Shown: positions 1-8,964, numbered from the stretch's first letter. The stretch is DNA of 25,175 nucleotides from Tieghemiomyces parasiticus (GCA_027575765.1 JANBPT010000718.1:1-25175); one strand, 5' to 3'. Numbers and translations: made by a program. The notes: generated from the sequence alone by a model not told the origin.

Positions 1-78
1 TTCTTTCACTTTCTTCTCTACCTTTTCAAGAATAAAGTTCCCCATCAAAGAACTTGTTGCTTGATCATTACAGAGGTA

Positions 79-936
79 TAGTGGTGAGTGACCAAGGATT
101 CACAATGACCAGGTGATATTTGACAATGGTCCACACCCAGTGGTGCACAAAAGAGTGAGGCTGGGATTATATATTGTTGCTGAAAATTTCAATTGTATGG
201 AACCATGGCAGTGACCTTACTATACCAAGATAAATGAAGAGAGAAAAAGAAAATACTAAGGCTAAAATAGCTACTGAGCCCTTGCTTACTAATGCGGGCT
301 TGCTATTTATAGTCTAGAGCAAGGGGAAAGACATGTATTATCCCGTATATAACTGGTATCTTTCCCTCAGAGATGTCTTGCGTATTGCTGACATCCCAGG
401 TTGCCAGCACATCTGTTACATCTCTTCAAGAAGGAAAGCAGGTGTCTGCAAATCTAGTCTGTAAAGTGGACCAGGATCTGACAGTTGGCCCTGCCTTCAA
501 AAGAATCTCTAGTGTAGTATAGGGAGTTCAGGAATATGCAGTCAATGTGGAGGTATCCAAATCTGCAATGCAAAAAAGAAGTGGATACCTATTGACAGAG
601 TTACCAAACTAATAAAGTCTACAATATGTACCAGCAAACAAGCCTAAGGGGATAGTGGTACTAGATTTTACTAAGATAATGCCAATGGATAGTACTATGG
701 GACAGAAACAATGGGAAATAAGCTACCAGGCCCTGTGTTGCATACTTGGGCCTGGCTTATATACTATGGCCATTATAAATGATTTGCGCTGATTGGTGGA
801 GGGCCTGACTGGTCCCCCGTCTCTTCCAGGCCTCTCCCAGAGGTCGCCCGGTCTCTTTTCTTTTGTTTCTTTTGATAGTTGTATATGCGCGGCCTATTAT
901 AGTTCCTTAAAGCGAGAAGCCGTTCTTGGCTTCACA
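79..936 (+). repeat. Family X repeat, copy 1 (decayed, LTR-like)
   Basis: This ~0.86 kb stretch aligns along its length with 5713-6606. Shared landmarks are the GCCCTTGC...GCGGGCTTGC stem near 280-305, followed by a TATA-like run, the AGTGGACCAGGATCTG stretch near 465, and the nearly identical 3' part from about 655 to 936 (TACTTGGGCCTGGCTTATA, GAGGTCGCCCGGTCTCTTTT). It ends in TTCACA, as does copy 2. Most differences from copy 2 are CG to TG/CA. No ORF of useful length is present. The 5' edge is approximate. TG/CA-type ends and the internal TATA suggest an LTR, but the target duplication is unclear. Confidence 0.7.
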
Positions 937-980
937 AAATGTGAAGAAGAGATAAATAAACCTGATTTTAATAAGAATTA

Positions 981-1390
981 GGTACCCTGAGGCAGGGTAG
1001 GGAAAACACTCCCCAAACCATTAGGTGCAGTTGGTTCGGCCTTAAATACAATAGAAGAATTTGAAAACATAATTAATGGTTCTCCGGTTGCTTTGGCTGT
1101 TTGTGCTGGTGGGCATTTTCCTGCCAACCTGAGAGATGAAACAAATAAAATCCAAAAGTCTGAAACAAGTAAAATTGAAAAGTATGAAACCCAAGTCATG
1201 GGAAATTAGGGATACTATTGGTGGGCGGTTTGGTAGATCGCTTACTGATCTCCCCATGCCTTGGGTTAGCCTATTAGCTTCCTTCTGGTGGTTCCCGTCC
1301 TTTTTCCAAGGCCGGAAGAGTCGTAGCCTTATACATGGTCCCCTCAGGAACCCTCAAGAGACCAAACTATGTTGGGTCTCCACAAAAAAA
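981..1390 (+). repeat. Family Y repeat, copy 1
   Basis: This stretch shares with 3181-3570 the start GGTACCCTGAG.CAGG.TAG, a central A-rich tract (ATGAAACA.AATAAA.TC.AAAAGT.TGAA) near 1135, and a 3' end reading GGGTCTCCACAAAA (copy 2: GGGCTCCACAAAA). It may be a retroelement piece, since the A-rich tract translates in both copies to a similar basic start (MK..KSKSLK), but no recognisable domain follows. The 3' end lies about 5 bp before the 5' end of tRNA-Cys. Boundaries are approximate. Confidence 0.6.
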
Positions 1391-1394
1391 TATA

Positions 1395-1466
1395 GGGTCC
1401 GTAGCTCAGTGGCAGAGCAATCGACTGCAGATCGATAGGTCCCCGGTTCAACTCCGGGTGGGCCCT
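1395..1466 (+). tRNA. tRNA-Cys (anticodon GCA)
   Basis: A full cloverleaf can be folded: acceptor GGGTCCG/TGGGCCC with G-U pairs, D stem GCTC/GAGC, anticodon stem ATCGA/TCGAT with loop CTGCAGA (anticodon GCA), variable AGGTC, and T stem CCCGG/CCGGG with loop TTCAACT. The discriminator base is U73, which is characteristic of tRNA-Cys. There is no intron, and CCA is not encoded, as expected for a eukaryotic nuclear gene. An oligo-T terminator follows. It lies inside the repeat-rich block, directly after a family Y copy. Confidence 0.95.
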
Positions 1467-1468
1467 CA

Positions 1469-1482
1469 TTTTTGTTTTTTTT
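1469..1482 (+). terminator. RNA polymerase III terminator of tRNA-Cys
   Basis: T5-G-T8 begins 3 nt after the discriminator base of tRNA-Cys, a normal Pol III stop signal. Confidence 0.85.
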
Positions 1483-2384
1483 CTCAGGTGATAACTAGTT
1501 TAGAAGGTCCGCCTGCTAAGTTAGTTCGAACAATATGTGGACATAGATCCCGCTGGAAAGCCAATTAGGTTTATATAGAAATCAATGTGACTCTCATACC
1601 TTCTCAGGATACGTTGTGGTAGGATTAATGTCACATATCAGGTAGATCCCCCCAGTGCTGTAACCTTGAGAGCAACCCAACCAATTGCCACATAAGGGAA
1701 TAGATAGATATTGCTATACCTAATTTGGATAGAAACCTGTGCCATTTCCTATGCCTTGCGGTCTGGCAAATCCTATATAGGTTATTTGGGTGCATGAGTC
1801 ATCACTGTAGATTTATGTTCAGTCTAGTGTTTAAAAGGCCTACATAATGATTGGCTTTGATGGACATAGAACACCAATCATTTTAGTGGAGTGGGCAATT
1901 TTACACAGTTGTTGTAGGTAGGAATCTGGAAGTGATTGGTATAGGAATAAAGTGTAGCAGATAATGATCTTTTTTAGGGTGTTCTTTTTGTAGGCTCATA
2001 TAACTGGTAAAACTTTGACATGAGTTATGGTTAGCATCATGCAAGATGGGTAGGTAGTTAGTACTTGCCTTGATCACAAGTTGGGAAAAAGTTAGTTGAA
2101 ACCTAAGATGAATAGGGATCAGTAATGGCTAGTGGATAATATGACTTGATGCATGGTAAGGAAGGAAAGTAAGCTATTACAGCTTAGCGTTGGTATAGAT
2201 AGTGGTGAAGATGAACCTAGTGACTTGCCATTTTAACTGTTGAGGTAGGAACATTGAAGGTGTTGGTTTAGTGTGATGGTTATAGGATAGCTCCTTAGAG
2301 GTGCTTCTTTCTACTAGAATCAGTTTTGCCAGGGTTAGATGTCATGTAACTACATTGTTGCATGATACATGTCATGGGCTGCTA
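1483..2384. other. AT-rich stretch without a gene
   Basis: No ORF, tRNA or convincing repeat boundary is seen here. The text is CpG-poor like the neighbouring repeats. Two similar pieces, TGTTGTAGGTAGGAATCTGG near 1911 and TGTTGAGGTAGGAACATTG near 2239, could be decayed LTR 5' ends belonging to the LTR 3' end at 2616, but neither gives a target duplication. Confidence 0.5.
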
Positions 2385-2616
2385 CTTCATCAAAGGGACA
2401 GTCATCTGAGTTGATTCTTTTCCATTGTCACCATTATCCATATGCTTTCCTCCCTTTCTGTGCTTGCATTTTCACAAGTATAAATAGGGCTGTTATGTCT
2501 CTTCAATAAAACAGATTTTCAAAACAATTTGGTCTTATAAGCAGTTTCTTCCTCCTCTGCATACTTATTACTGCGGATGACGTCATTTAGGGCCAATTCC
2601 AACTGCGTCCACAACA
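2385..2616 (+). mobile_element. LTR 3' portion (family D, copy 1)
   Basis: The segment aligns with 4055-4279. Both start with CTTCATCAAAGG, carry a TATA box (TATAAATAG at 2479-2487), have AATAAA exactly 26 nt downstream (2505-2510), and end in CACAACA. This is the usual promoter / poly(A) / CA-end layout of an LTR. The 5' half is not securely delimited and no internal coding domain follows. It may be a diverged relative of the 4713-5036 LTR family, which has a similar layout and the same CAACA end. Confidence 0.55.
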
Positions 2617-3180
2617 AAAATTGTAATTGGATAAACCGGCAAAGTACACAATTTTTAAGGAAATGATTTACTAAAAATGTCTACCAGGAAAGCTTAATCT
2701 GCTCCTCTGGGGGAGGCAGGTCTGGGTGTTTATTTCAAATTTTGAAGCAAGGGAGAACTAGTGCAAGGGTAGTAGACAATTATCAAGGCAAGACAACATA
2801 ACAAGAGGGAGGGTGAATTACTTGATCCAATGATGTAAAAGCCAAGGTTATACAGGACACTTGGATAAAAGATAAAAGGCTCAGATTTTATTAGAACTAG
2901 GTTCTGTGGTAGGAAAGACCCCAAGGGGTGGTTTATTGCAAATGTAAGCAAGATAAAGAAAGTATATGATTAAGAATACTAGTAGTTAGGTTGATGGGCT
3001 TATATATACCCTAGAAGTGTGTGGGGATTAGGTCTTTGTTGGGGTCTTGATATTTAGTCATGTAGGCTCTGGGTGTGTTACCCTGGCCAATTGTAGGTGT
3101 TAGCGTGGCAGTGTTGGTTCCTGTGCAGCATTGTGGTGGGTTGCAGGGTTCTGTTGGGTGTTGGCATTTGGATACCAACA
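2617..3180. other. AT-rich stretch without a gene
   Basis: No coding or RNA gene is supported. The 3' end (about 3040-3180) is G/T-rich on the plus strand, with repeated GTTGG/GGTGTT words, and closes with the imperfect inverted repeat TGTTGG...ACCAACA directly before family Y copy 2. It is probably decayed transposon sequence. Confidence 0.5.
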
Positions 3181-3570
3181 GGTACCCTGAGACAGGATAG
3201 AGAAATCACTACCCAAGCTCAGAGGCATTGGAGCTTGGGCTATAAATATTTATCTGTCTCTTCTGGAGGTTAGTGGCCCTTCTGGCCAGCCCAATGGTTA
3301 TTATGTCACCCATTAGTCTCCTTGACATGAAACACAATAAATCTAAAAGTTTGAAGCACAATAGGCCATTAGATTATGGGACAATTGGCCCATCAGCTGG
3401 TGGGAAATCTACCAGAGGTGCATTATTGAAGAGTTGCCATTCCCAAGGCCTCAATCCTTTACCCTAGCCTTTGTAGTTGATCTGGTTAAGTTGGACTGAC
3501 CCTTCCTAACGTTCTACTGTGCCAGGAATCTTCAGGGGCCCAAAATACTAGCTGGGCTCCACAAAATATG
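3181..3570 (+). repeat. Family Y repeat, copy 2
   Basis: This is the second copy of the 981-1390 repeat, with the same GGTACCCTGAG start, the same ATGAAACACAATAAATCTAA tract near 3327, and the GGCTCCACAAAA end near 3560. The middle is strongly diverged, with insertions and deletions. No intact ORF and no recognised domain are present. Unlike copy 1, no tRNA gene follows it. Confidence 0.6.
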
Positions 3571-4054
3571 ATGGTGTGTCAGGGCTTAAGGGATCTTAAT
3601 AGATACTATGAAAAAGGTGTTAGTCAATAATTGTGGTTTTTATTGGGTTCTGCAAGAGCAGGTGTCCTTTTATAGAGACAGCAATCAAGAATAAAGTACA
3701 ATAGAAGTGTGGTGAATGTAAAACAATGTGGCAGTTATTAGAAGACACTGAGTAAGGTGGTTAATCAGAGAATGTGAGAGTTAAAGGTGGATCAATGGTA
3801 AAAGTAGGATTATCAAAGAATAAAGAATAGTGGTGATATACTAAGCCCTGATAGCATGGTAAACAATAGGTATTCCGTAATGATCATAAGCTGGAGCAGA
3901 AGGGCGGTTGGTAGGGCGCAGTAGAGAGGCCCACTGTTGCACATGGGGTCTAAAACATCCTTTTTCAATTGATAGATTTAGTTTTGATGAATCAATTTTA
4001 CTTTCTTTTATCAGGTTTGGACAAACCTTTGACTCCAATCCCATGTGATAGATA
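3571..4054. other. AT-rich stretch without a gene
   Basis: No gene, tRNA or clear repeat boundary is seen. The 204-nt minus-strand ORF at 3841-4044 has no recognisable domain and lies in decayed repeat sequence. The word TGTTGCACATGGGG near 3933 could be the 5' end of the LTR that finishes at 4279, but no target duplication supports it. Confidence 0.45.
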
Positions 4055-4279
4055 CCAGACTTGTCACTTCATCAAAGGAACCTTTACTAGCTGTTTTTCA
4101 TTCTTGTTTTCCAATTAAGCTTCTCTTTTTTTGAATATAAAAGGCGTGAACGTTGCCTTACAATAAATGATAGCACAAAAACCACTTTACTTATTATGGA
4201 CCAAATTTGACACCTATTGTTTAATTATCTTCAGTTGTTATAACGTACTTGAGAGGGTGAGCTGCCATTGCTCACAACA
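4055..4279 (+). mobile_element. LTR 3' portion (family D, copy 2)
   Basis: Partner of 2385-2616: CTTCATCAAAGG start, TATAAAAG at 4136-4143, AATAAA at 4162-4167 (the same 26-nt spacing as in copy 1), and a CTCACAACA end. Only three bases separate it from the next LTR, which begins at 4283. No coding sequence is attached. Confidence 0.55.
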
Positions 4280-4282
4280 AAA

Positions 4283-4665
4283 TGTTGTGTACCAGTCCTC
4301 ACAACCACAACCATATATCACAAATCCTTTATCAATTGCCACCTATTCTAAAATTGGGTCCGTGTTAGGACTATAACAGCTTTATCACTTACAATGGACC
4401 CATTGCCAAGTCCGTACCATTGTTAACAGAAAATCATCCTGATTCAACATTATACAACCAATTCTAACCACTTTGCTTTTACTCGATTATTTAAATTGCC
4501 TAAACTGGCGCCTTACAAATAAACTTAATTATTATCTTGATTTCTGACATAGTGCCATCTGCACTAAAAGTTTAAACCTTAATGCCATCTGCGCGCATTT
4601 GCTCCTCAAATTATTCTTATCCATCTGCTTGCTGGCAGTCCCCTAATTGCCATAACTAACTATTT
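4283..4665 (+). mobile_element. Decayed solo LTR (family L, copy C), 3' end lost
   Basis: It begins TGTTGTG and keeps the family's internal landmarks in order: a TATTTAAA box (4488-4495), an AATAAAC word (4518-4524), then TTTCTGACATAGTGCCATCTGC and a second CCATCTGCGC word, as in copies A and B. The terminal CAACA is not found. The similarity fades in the T-rich run near 4665 before copy A begins. It is the most diverged of the three copies. Confidence 0.6.
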
Positions 4666-4712
4666 GCTTTTTCCTTTTTTTATTGTTTTTTTGTACTGCT
4701 GTCAAGAAGAAA

Positions 4713-5036
4713 TGTTGTGGATTGGCGCCCACAACTTAATCACCTCCAGATATTATTAGCTCAGCCATTATCACTAACGGATAAAGGCTGGAAGAGGCTC
4801 CATCATTGACAGTTGTTACTTTGTTTGCGTCATACTCAATTAGTATTTAAGGTTTGAAGCATGTCCACCAAATAAACTTCAGACTCTTTTCTGACCTTTT
4901 AATTAGTGCCATCTGCACCCAACCTACTATTGATCTTTGTGCCCACTGCACTGTCCTCCTGACTGACCTAAAGGGCTGGCCAATTGCCACTCCTCTGATA
5001 CTGATATCTGACCCAATAGAGCGCACTACCACAACA
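4713..5036 (+). mobile_element. Solo LTR (family L, copy A) with GAAA target duplication
   Basis: This is a complete LTR of 324 bp. It starts TGTTGTGG and ends CCACAACA, a perfect 8-bp terminal inverted repeat. The flanks are GAAA (4709-4712) and GAAA (5037-5040), a 4-bp target-site duplication. Inside are a TATTTAAG box (4844-4851), AATAAA 27 nt further on (4871-4876) and the GTGCCATCTGCACC stretch shared with copies B and C. There is no internal region or second LTR, so it looks like a recombination remnant of an LTR retrotransposon, probably Ty3/gypsy- or Ty1/copia-like. The superfamily cannot be told without pol. Confidence 0.85.
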
Positions 5037-5282
5037 GAAATGTAATTTAAGGGTATCAACGGCTTAGTAAGCAAGTTAAGAAAAGTAAAGGCAAAAGTGC
5101 AATCCAAGAATTCGTCCCCTTTCCTAGTTCCGGGCAATGGCAACCTGAAGTTCTATGTCCCCAAGGTCACCAAGTTAAAATAAACTTGGTAAACAATAAA
5201 CTATAGGCTTGTGACAGTATGACGTAGAAACAAGGAAGGTTAAGGGTAAAGGCAGCGCAAAGTGCTGCAACCATCACCAAAA

Positions 5283-5712
5283 TGTGATTCTAGGCCTTGG
5301 TTGATGGTCTTTGGTTGAGCCATACGCAACAATGGTCTGGACTCAATGGCAAATAAGGGGAAGTGGCGGTAAGGGTTTGTTTACTAACAGTGCTATTGTA
5401 AATAGTATGGGACCGCAATGGCACCCATGTGCATAAAGGAAATAAAAATAGAATAAAGAAATTGTACTAGAAGTAGCATAGAGAAAAATGTAAGGAAAAA
5501 TTAACTGGCAAGCCCTTGCCTAGCTGCGCAGGCTTGCTTTTATACTGGGGTGCGGGGGAAAGGATCTACATCCCCCTGCATGGGGGCCGTAACCTTAAAC
5601 CTTGATACCTGTTTTCCCCCTTAAGGTGTTTGGCAGTTGTTTACACTTTCCCAGTGTTGGCGTGCCTGTTAGATACCTTCAAGAGGCAAAGCTGGTGTTG
5701 GCACCACAGAAA
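5283..5712 (+). repeat. Family X repeat, truncated tandem copy
   Basis: These ~430 bp match the first ~430 bp of the following copy (5713-6606). Shared words include AATAGTATGG, GGCAAGCCCTTGCCTA, AAGGATCT.CAT..CCCTGCAT, GATACCTTCAAGAG and GGTGT.GGCACCAC. It stops exactly where the next copy starts (GAAA / TGTGGTGC), so the full copy appears to have inserted into it, or the pair arose by unequal exchange. The stem GCAAGCC...GGCTTGC just before TTTTATA is kept in all X copies. Confidence 0.7.
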
Positions 5713-6606
5713 TGTGGTGCTCAGCCCTAGGCGGGGGTCTTCAGTTAGGCCTAACGTGACAACGGTCTGGGCCCAACAGCAATTCTGGGGGAATATGTCA
5801 ACAATGGGATTGTTTACGTGAACGTCAAAATGTAAATAGTATGGAATAGGTACGGTGTGGTTATGAATATGGAAAATAAAATAAAATAAAGTTTTACCAG
5901 ATAAATCCAAAATAGAAAAATAGCTGGCAAGCCCTTGCCTAACTATGTGGGCTCGCTTTTATACTTGTGCGACGGGAAGGATCTGCATCTCCCTGCATAA
6001 GGCATATAACCTTAAAACTTTAATCCTAGCTTTCCCCCTAAAGGGATTGGCTAGTGTTTACATTCTCCCAGTATTGACGTGCCCGTCAGATACCTTCAAG
6101 AGACAAACTGGGTGTCGGCACCACGAAATTGTAAAGCGGACCAGTATCTGGAAGCCGGTCCCGCTTTCAAAAGAACCTCCGAGTCAAAGTGGAGAATTCG
6201 GGAATATACAGTCGGACCAGGGCTGTCCGAATCTGTAATGCAAAGTTCAATAGGTTAACTATTGACGGAGAAAACCTCAAAACAAAATCTAGAAACGTTA
6301 CCAACAAGCGAGCTTAAGAGAATATTGGTACTAGACTTTACTAACGGAATAGTGCCAACGGATGGCACTATGGGACAGGAATCGGGAATAAGCTGCCGGG
6401 CCCTGTGTTGCATACTTGGGCCTGGCTTATATACTATGACTATACTAAAGGATTAACGCTAATTGGTGGAGGGCCTGGCTGGCCCCCCGTCTCTTCCGGT
6501 CCTCTCCCAGAGGTCGCCCGGTCTCTTTTCTTTTGTTTCTTTCAATGGTTGTATAGGCGCGGCCTATTCCAGCTCCTCAAAGGGATAAGCCGTGCTCGGC
6601 TTCACA
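5713..6606 (+). repeat. Family X repeat, copy 2 (full, less decayed)
   Basis: This ~894-bp repeat runs from TGTGGTGC to GGCTTCACA, so it has TG/CA-type ends. It aligns with 79-936 and its first half with 5283-5712. It keeps many CG dinucleotides that are TG or CA in copy 1, so it is younger or better protected. The short ORFs across it (5945-6238, 6262-6456, 6405-6749) match no domain I recognise. An LTR (6611-6942) sits 4 bp past its end, and tRNA-Asn follows. Confidence 0.7.
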
Positions 6607-6610
6607 AAAT

Positions 6611-6942
6611 TGTTGTGGATCGTCGTCCACAACTCAATCACCTCCGATACCTAAGATTAGGCCAGCCTTTATCACGACCTGATAAAGGCTGGAAGAGGCT
6701 TCGTCATCAACGATTAAGGCGTCATCGCCGATTTTTCCTTTCCTATTGAATATCTCGCGCCTGCCCTAACTAAATAAACTTCAGACTCGTTTTCCGACCG
6801 TTTTCTATAGCGCCGTCTGCGCTTGACTTACTTGATATCTTTCGCGCCGACTGCGCCGTTCCCCCTGACTGACAGCCAGAGTTGGCCGACTGCCACTCTT
6901 ATGTCCTTGATTTTGGCCGGCTATTCTCCCGATACCGCAACA
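6611..6942 (+). mobile_element. Solo LTR (family L, copy B) with AAAT target duplication, next to tRNA-Asn
   Basis: A complete LTR of 332 bp, TGTTGTGG...CCGCAACA, flanked by AAAT at 6607-6610 and 6943-6946 (4-bp target duplication, the same size as for copy A). It shares with copy A the GATAAAGGCTGGAAGAGGCT and AAATAAACTTCAGACTC stretches. It keeps many CG pairs lost in copies A and C, suggesting a younger insertion. Its downstream edge is 9 bp from the mature 5' end of tRNA-Asn, in the same orientation. Confidence 0.87.
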
Positions 6943-6951
6943 AAATCATCA

Positions 6952-7025
6952 GCTTCTGTGGCGCAATCGGCTAGCGCGTCTGACTGTTAATCAGGAGGTT
7001 GGTGGTTCAAGCCCACCCAGGAGCG
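6952..7025 (+). tRNA. tRNA-Asn (anticodon GTT)
   Basis: The cloverleaf folds as acceptor GCTTCTG/CAGGAGC, D stem GCGC/GCGC, anticodon stem TCTGA/TCAGG (one G-U pair) with loop CTGTTAA (anticodon GTT), variable AGGTT, T stem GGTGG/CCACC with loop TTCAAGC, and discriminator G73. There is no intron and no encoded CCA. It marks the boundary between the repeat block and the gene-rich part of the window. Confidence 0.96.
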
Positions 7026-7027
7026 AA

Positions 7028-7033
7028 TTTTTT
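7028..7033 (+). terminator. RNA polymerase III terminator of tRNA-Asn
   Basis: A run of six T begins 3 nt after the discriminator base of tRNA-Asn. Confidence 0.85.
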
Positions 7034-7134
7034 AGGTGTTGGTAATTCAATTACTTTTTTTATTGCCAAGCTCCTAACCCGGCGTCAATGGAATAGTTCA
7101 TTTTCACCAGAATCCTGTTTCCGCTGCCTTCCGA

Positions 7135-8571
7135 TTGATGGCCTCTCATTACCCCTCACTGTCTACAGCGCTACGCAATCTGTGTTTGTCACTAGCTTGC
7201 CCATCGCACACTTCTGAATCCTCCTCTCACATGGCACCTATAACACCGTGCGTCCCCGCTGGCTTGAGGGATGCCCATGTCGATGACTCGGAGACAGTTG
7301 AACAAACATTGGCGATTTCCCCACCCCGGCCTTCACCGCTAAAACCTCACCCGCCTCCCCAGTCCGCGCCCCCGGGAAAAAACAAAGGTTGTCCACCACC
7401 AAGGGTGCGCGCGGCCCGCTCGCCACTTCAGACCCGACTCCTCCATCCGCACTGGAACCTGCTACGTTCGGCAGACGTGGACGGCATCGCCGAGCTCCTC
7501 GCTGTGGGACAGGCACGCCGTATTATCGTCATGAGTGGGGCAGGCATTTCGACGGCGGCGGGCATTCCGGATTTCCGATCTCCCGACACGGGCCTGTACG
7601 CCAACCTACAAAAGTTCAATCTGCCGTATGCTGAGGCTATCTTTGACATTGATTATTTTCAAGAGAATCCGCAGCCCTTTTACGCACTGGCCCGTGAGCT
7701 CTACCCGGGAAACTTCCGCCCAACCCTGTCGCACTACTTCATTCGGCTATTGGCCACCAAAGGTCTGCTACTTCGTAACTTCACACAGAACATCGACACG
7801 CTGGAACGCGTGGCTGGACTTGCCGATGAGTATCTGGTCGAGGCCCACGGCTCGTTTCACACTGCACACTGCACCAACTCCGCGTGCCGCCAGGAGTACA
7901 GCCAGGACTGGGTACGTGATAGGATCATGACCGGCATGGTTCCGATATGTCCAGCCTGCGTGACAGATGTGAGCGATAGCGCAGCCCCGTTAAGCCCCAT
8001 CGGATACGTCAAGCCAGACATTACGTTCTTCGGCGAGGCGCTGCCGCCTCGATTCTTTGAAAAACGGGCCAGCGATTTCACAGTGTGCGACCTCCTCATC
8101 GTTATGGGTACCTCGCTACAGGTCCAGCCGTTTGCCTCACTGATTGACCAGGTCTCACCCCGAACCCCACGCCTACTTATCAATCGCGAAGTCTGCGGGG
8201 TTCACGGTAGCGGCCCTCGTACCGGGTTTGACTTTGATGGTGTAAAGCAAAAGCACCGCCGCGACGCGCTGTACCTTGGCTCGTGCGATGATGGCTGCTT
8301 GCGGCTCGCCGAGCTGTTGGGTTGGAAGGACGAACTACTGGCACTGCACGCGTCTGAGCACACGCGTCTGGCAGCCGAAGAACGGACGTATGCAAAAGCC
8401 AAGCCGGTTACTTCCACGGCTTCGTCGCCGGGACCAAGCGAGAACTTGCCACTGGACCCGGCCCTCGAGGATCTCGCCCACAACGTGGCGAAATCCCTAC
8501 ACATTGGAGAGCGTGCCGACTTAACCGGTAACCAGGAGCGTAATAGCCCTGACCCTTCGCCGCCCAGGTGA
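7135..8571 (+). CDS. NAD-dependent protein deacetylase, class I sirtuin (SIRT2/Hst2-like)
   Basis: Single-exon gene, 478 aa from the first ATG. A second in-frame ATG at 7231 (residue 33) is an equally plausible start. The N-terminal ~105 residues are Pro/Ser-rich and not conserved. The Sir2 domain covers about residues 110-375. It contains the NAD-binding GAGIST (from residue 135) with AAGIPDFRSP, TQNID (217-221), catalytic His238 in VEAHGSF, a zinc site C246-x4-C251 / C272-x2-C275, KPDITFFGE, MGTSLQVQPFASL and LLINRE. The C-x4-C spacing and the ending GSCDDGCLRLAELLGWKDEL are typical of SIRT2/Hst2 enzymes. These remove acetyl groups from histone H4 and other lysines, consuming NAD and releasing nicotinamide and O-acetyl-ADP-ribose. 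A small insertion lies between the second Cys pair and KPDI. The ~100-residue tail is low-complexity. SIRT2 versus SIRT3-like assignment is inference. Confidence 0.93.
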   Translation: MMASHYPSLSTALRNLCLSLACPSHTSESSSHMAPITPCVPAGLRDAHVDDSETVEQTLAISPPRPSPLKPHPPPQSAPPGKNKGCPPPRVRAARSPLQTRLLHPHWNLLRSADVDGIAELLAVGQARRIIVMSGAGISTAAGIPDFRSPDTGLYANLQKFNLPYAEAIFDIDYFQENPQPFYALARELYPGNFRPTLSHYFIRLLATKGLLLRNFTQNIDTLERVAGLADEYLVEAHGSFHTAHCTNSACRQEYSQDWVRDRIMTGMVPICPACVTDVSDSAAPLSPIGYVKPDITFFGEALPPRFFEKRASDFTVCDLLIVMGTSLQVQPFASLIDQVSPRTPRLLINREVCGVHGSGPRTGFDFDGVKQKHRRDALYLGSCDDGCLRLAELLGWKDELLALHASEHTRLAAEERTYAKAKPVTSTASSPGPSENLPLDPALEDLAHNVAKSLHIGERADLTGNQERNSPDPSPPR

Positions 8572-8964
8572 GGCGAATCATATTCCCTAGTTCCTTGCAA
8601 AGTGCTTAAGCCTAACCAGACTAGATACCTCCGCTTGGAACGGGCCAGTTCGCCTAGAGCCCTCCATAGAGTACCCTGCGATCCTTGTAAACTATGTTGG
8701 ACCTATCTCCAAGCCCTCCCCGCTCTTCCCCTCTTGAATTTAGTTGTCTCCATCTCTGGGTCGCCGAGCCGTATGGTGTTATCGACGTTGACAATATTTT
8801 TATTTACACGGAAAATTTAGCACTCTGCCGACAAGCGCCGGATAGTGAAAGTGATGACCCTCGGAGGGGCAACAAAGAGACACACAAATAGCCATCGGGG
8901 GAAGAATAGATACAATTGAAAGTGTAGAGAAAACAGTGTGCTAGTGCGGCTGGTTCATGCGGAT

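Noticed and set aside
1136..1438. 100-aa ORF over family Y and tRNA-Cys
   Set aside because: It runs through the tRNA gene and the equivalent frame is broken in the second Y copy.
79..6606. The two X repeats as the paired LTRs of one large retrotransposon
   Set aside because: The space between them holds other repeat families, a tRNA and no gag or pol remnants, and the two X copies differ greatly in CpG decay, so they are not LTRs of a single insertion event that I can support.
8564..8575. Donor-like CAGGTGAGG at the sirtuin stop codon
   Set aside because: The Sir2 domain and its conserved C-terminal helix are already complete, and no convincing acceptor with a conserved continuation follows.
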